Below are positions 63,679 through 64,000 of a stretch of DNA of 64,000 nt, piece after piece. This DNA is from Streptomyces sp. TG1A-8 (GTDB lineage Bacteria > Actinomycetota > Actinomycetes > Streptomycetales > Streptomycetaceae), in the NCBI RefSeq assembly GCF_030499535.1, contig NZ_JASTLB010000001.1:5952001-6016000 (forward strand). Direction: 5' to 3'. The position numbers and the translations under genes are program-made. The notes under the pieces are model-generated. The model made no database searches. It had not been told where the DNA came from and was given only the letters and a program-made list of their open reading frames with translations. Within the stretch, counting starts at the first letter, position 1, and every line of letters begins with the position of its first letter.

Positions 63679-64000
63679 GTGAGGCACTACAGACCGAAGA
63701 GCCGCCTGCTGGCGCTCGGTTCGGCCGGCGCGCTCGTCACGGCGACCCTGATCGCCGGCACGGTGTCGACGCCCGCGGCCGGCGTCGACGGCCGCACCGG
63801 CCGGGTCAGCGAGGCCCTGGGAGCCGGGATCGCCGCGGCCCGTGCCGCCAGGGCCGGCGTCGACTGGCAGGACTGCCCCGCCGACTGGGGACTGGAGAAG
63901 CCCATCCAGTGCGGCTGGGTCTCCGTGCCGGTCGACTACGCCAAGCCGAACGGCAGGCAGATCAAGCTCGCCGTCGACCGGATCGGCAACACCGGCACCG
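63679..64000 (+). CDS. tap: Secreted tripeptidyl aminopeptidase, N-terminal part (partial)
   Basis: The gene begins at GTG 63679 after GGAGGGGGAGGGG and runs off the end of the window with 107 residues visible. A basic start (RHYRPKSR), a hydrophobic core (LLALGSAGALVTATLIAG) and an AxA site form a signal peptide. The mature start, WQDCPADWGLEKPIQCGWVSVP, DYAKPNGRQIKLAVDRIGNTGT, closely resembles Streptomyces lividans Tap, an alpha/beta hydrolase that removes tripeptides from extracellular proteins. The catalytic residues lie beyond the window. Confidence 0.92.
   Translation, partial: MRHYRPKSRLLALGSAGALVTATLIAGTVSTPAAGVDGRTGRVSEALGAGIAAARAARAGVDWQDCPADWGLEKPIQCGWVSVPVDYAKPNGRQIKLAVDRIGNTGT

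Overview
The window is chromosomal DNA from a Streptomyces or a close relative. The evidence is very high GC with strong G/C bias at third codon positions, frequent GTG starts, many genes whose start lies 6-10 bases after a TANNNT -10 hexamer (leaderless transcripts), and actinobacterial families such as XRE/DUF397/ATPase triads, Imm21, DUF4291 and tripeptidyl aminopeptidase. From memory, and not checked, the gene order (fabG, ung, sbcCD, purB, bio genes, ure operon, tap) resembles the Streptomyces coelicolor SCO1346 to SCO1230 interval read in reverse. The window holds no rRNA or CRISPR, and I saw no tRNA.

Layout. 1-12 kb: an alcohol dehydrogenase, an integrase fossil beside a HipA-like kinase/DUF3037 pair, two SDR reductases (fabG type) behind a near-consensus promoter, a peptide-binding lipoprotein, uracil-DNA glycosylase, a Gfo/Idh oxidoreductase, lnt and DUF4291. 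12.2-15.9 kb: a genomic scrapyard with an IS5-type fragment, an aldo/keto reductase, two Tn3-family transposase fossils and broken amidohydrolase and SDR genes, one of them ending in a perfect 32-bp palindrome. 16-27 kb: membrane and housekeeping genes, a second decayed patch (YbaK and cation-efflux tails around a cupin regulator), a 4-hydroxybenzoate hydroxylase-like FMO and an amino-acid permease.

27-41 kb: a CoA-binding protein, a degenerate cysteinyl-tRNA synthetase paralogue, YigZ, the SbcCD nuclease, an orphan Imm21 protein, a DUF885 peptidase, an Lrp regulator divergent from a trans-sulfuration enzyme, an ACT-GNAT fusion and a frameshifted hydrolase. 41-50 kb: a GntR/UTRA regulator with a DasR-like operator, a ROK regulator, an IS481 element with a broken transposase, the coupled purB-mug pair, an SGNH hydrolase and a pair of CNNM/CorC proteins.

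50-64 kb: the biotin genes (bioB-bioA-bioD on the minus strand, bioF divergent), an XRE/DUF397/ATPase regulatory triad, an NlpC/P60 secreted hydrolase under what looks like a c-di-AMP (ydaO) riboswitch, a truncated Phd antitoxin, the complete urease operon ureABCFGD, and the start of a secreted tripeptidyl aminopeptidase that runs off the end. Perfect GC-rich hairpins separate many convergent genes and probably act as terminators.
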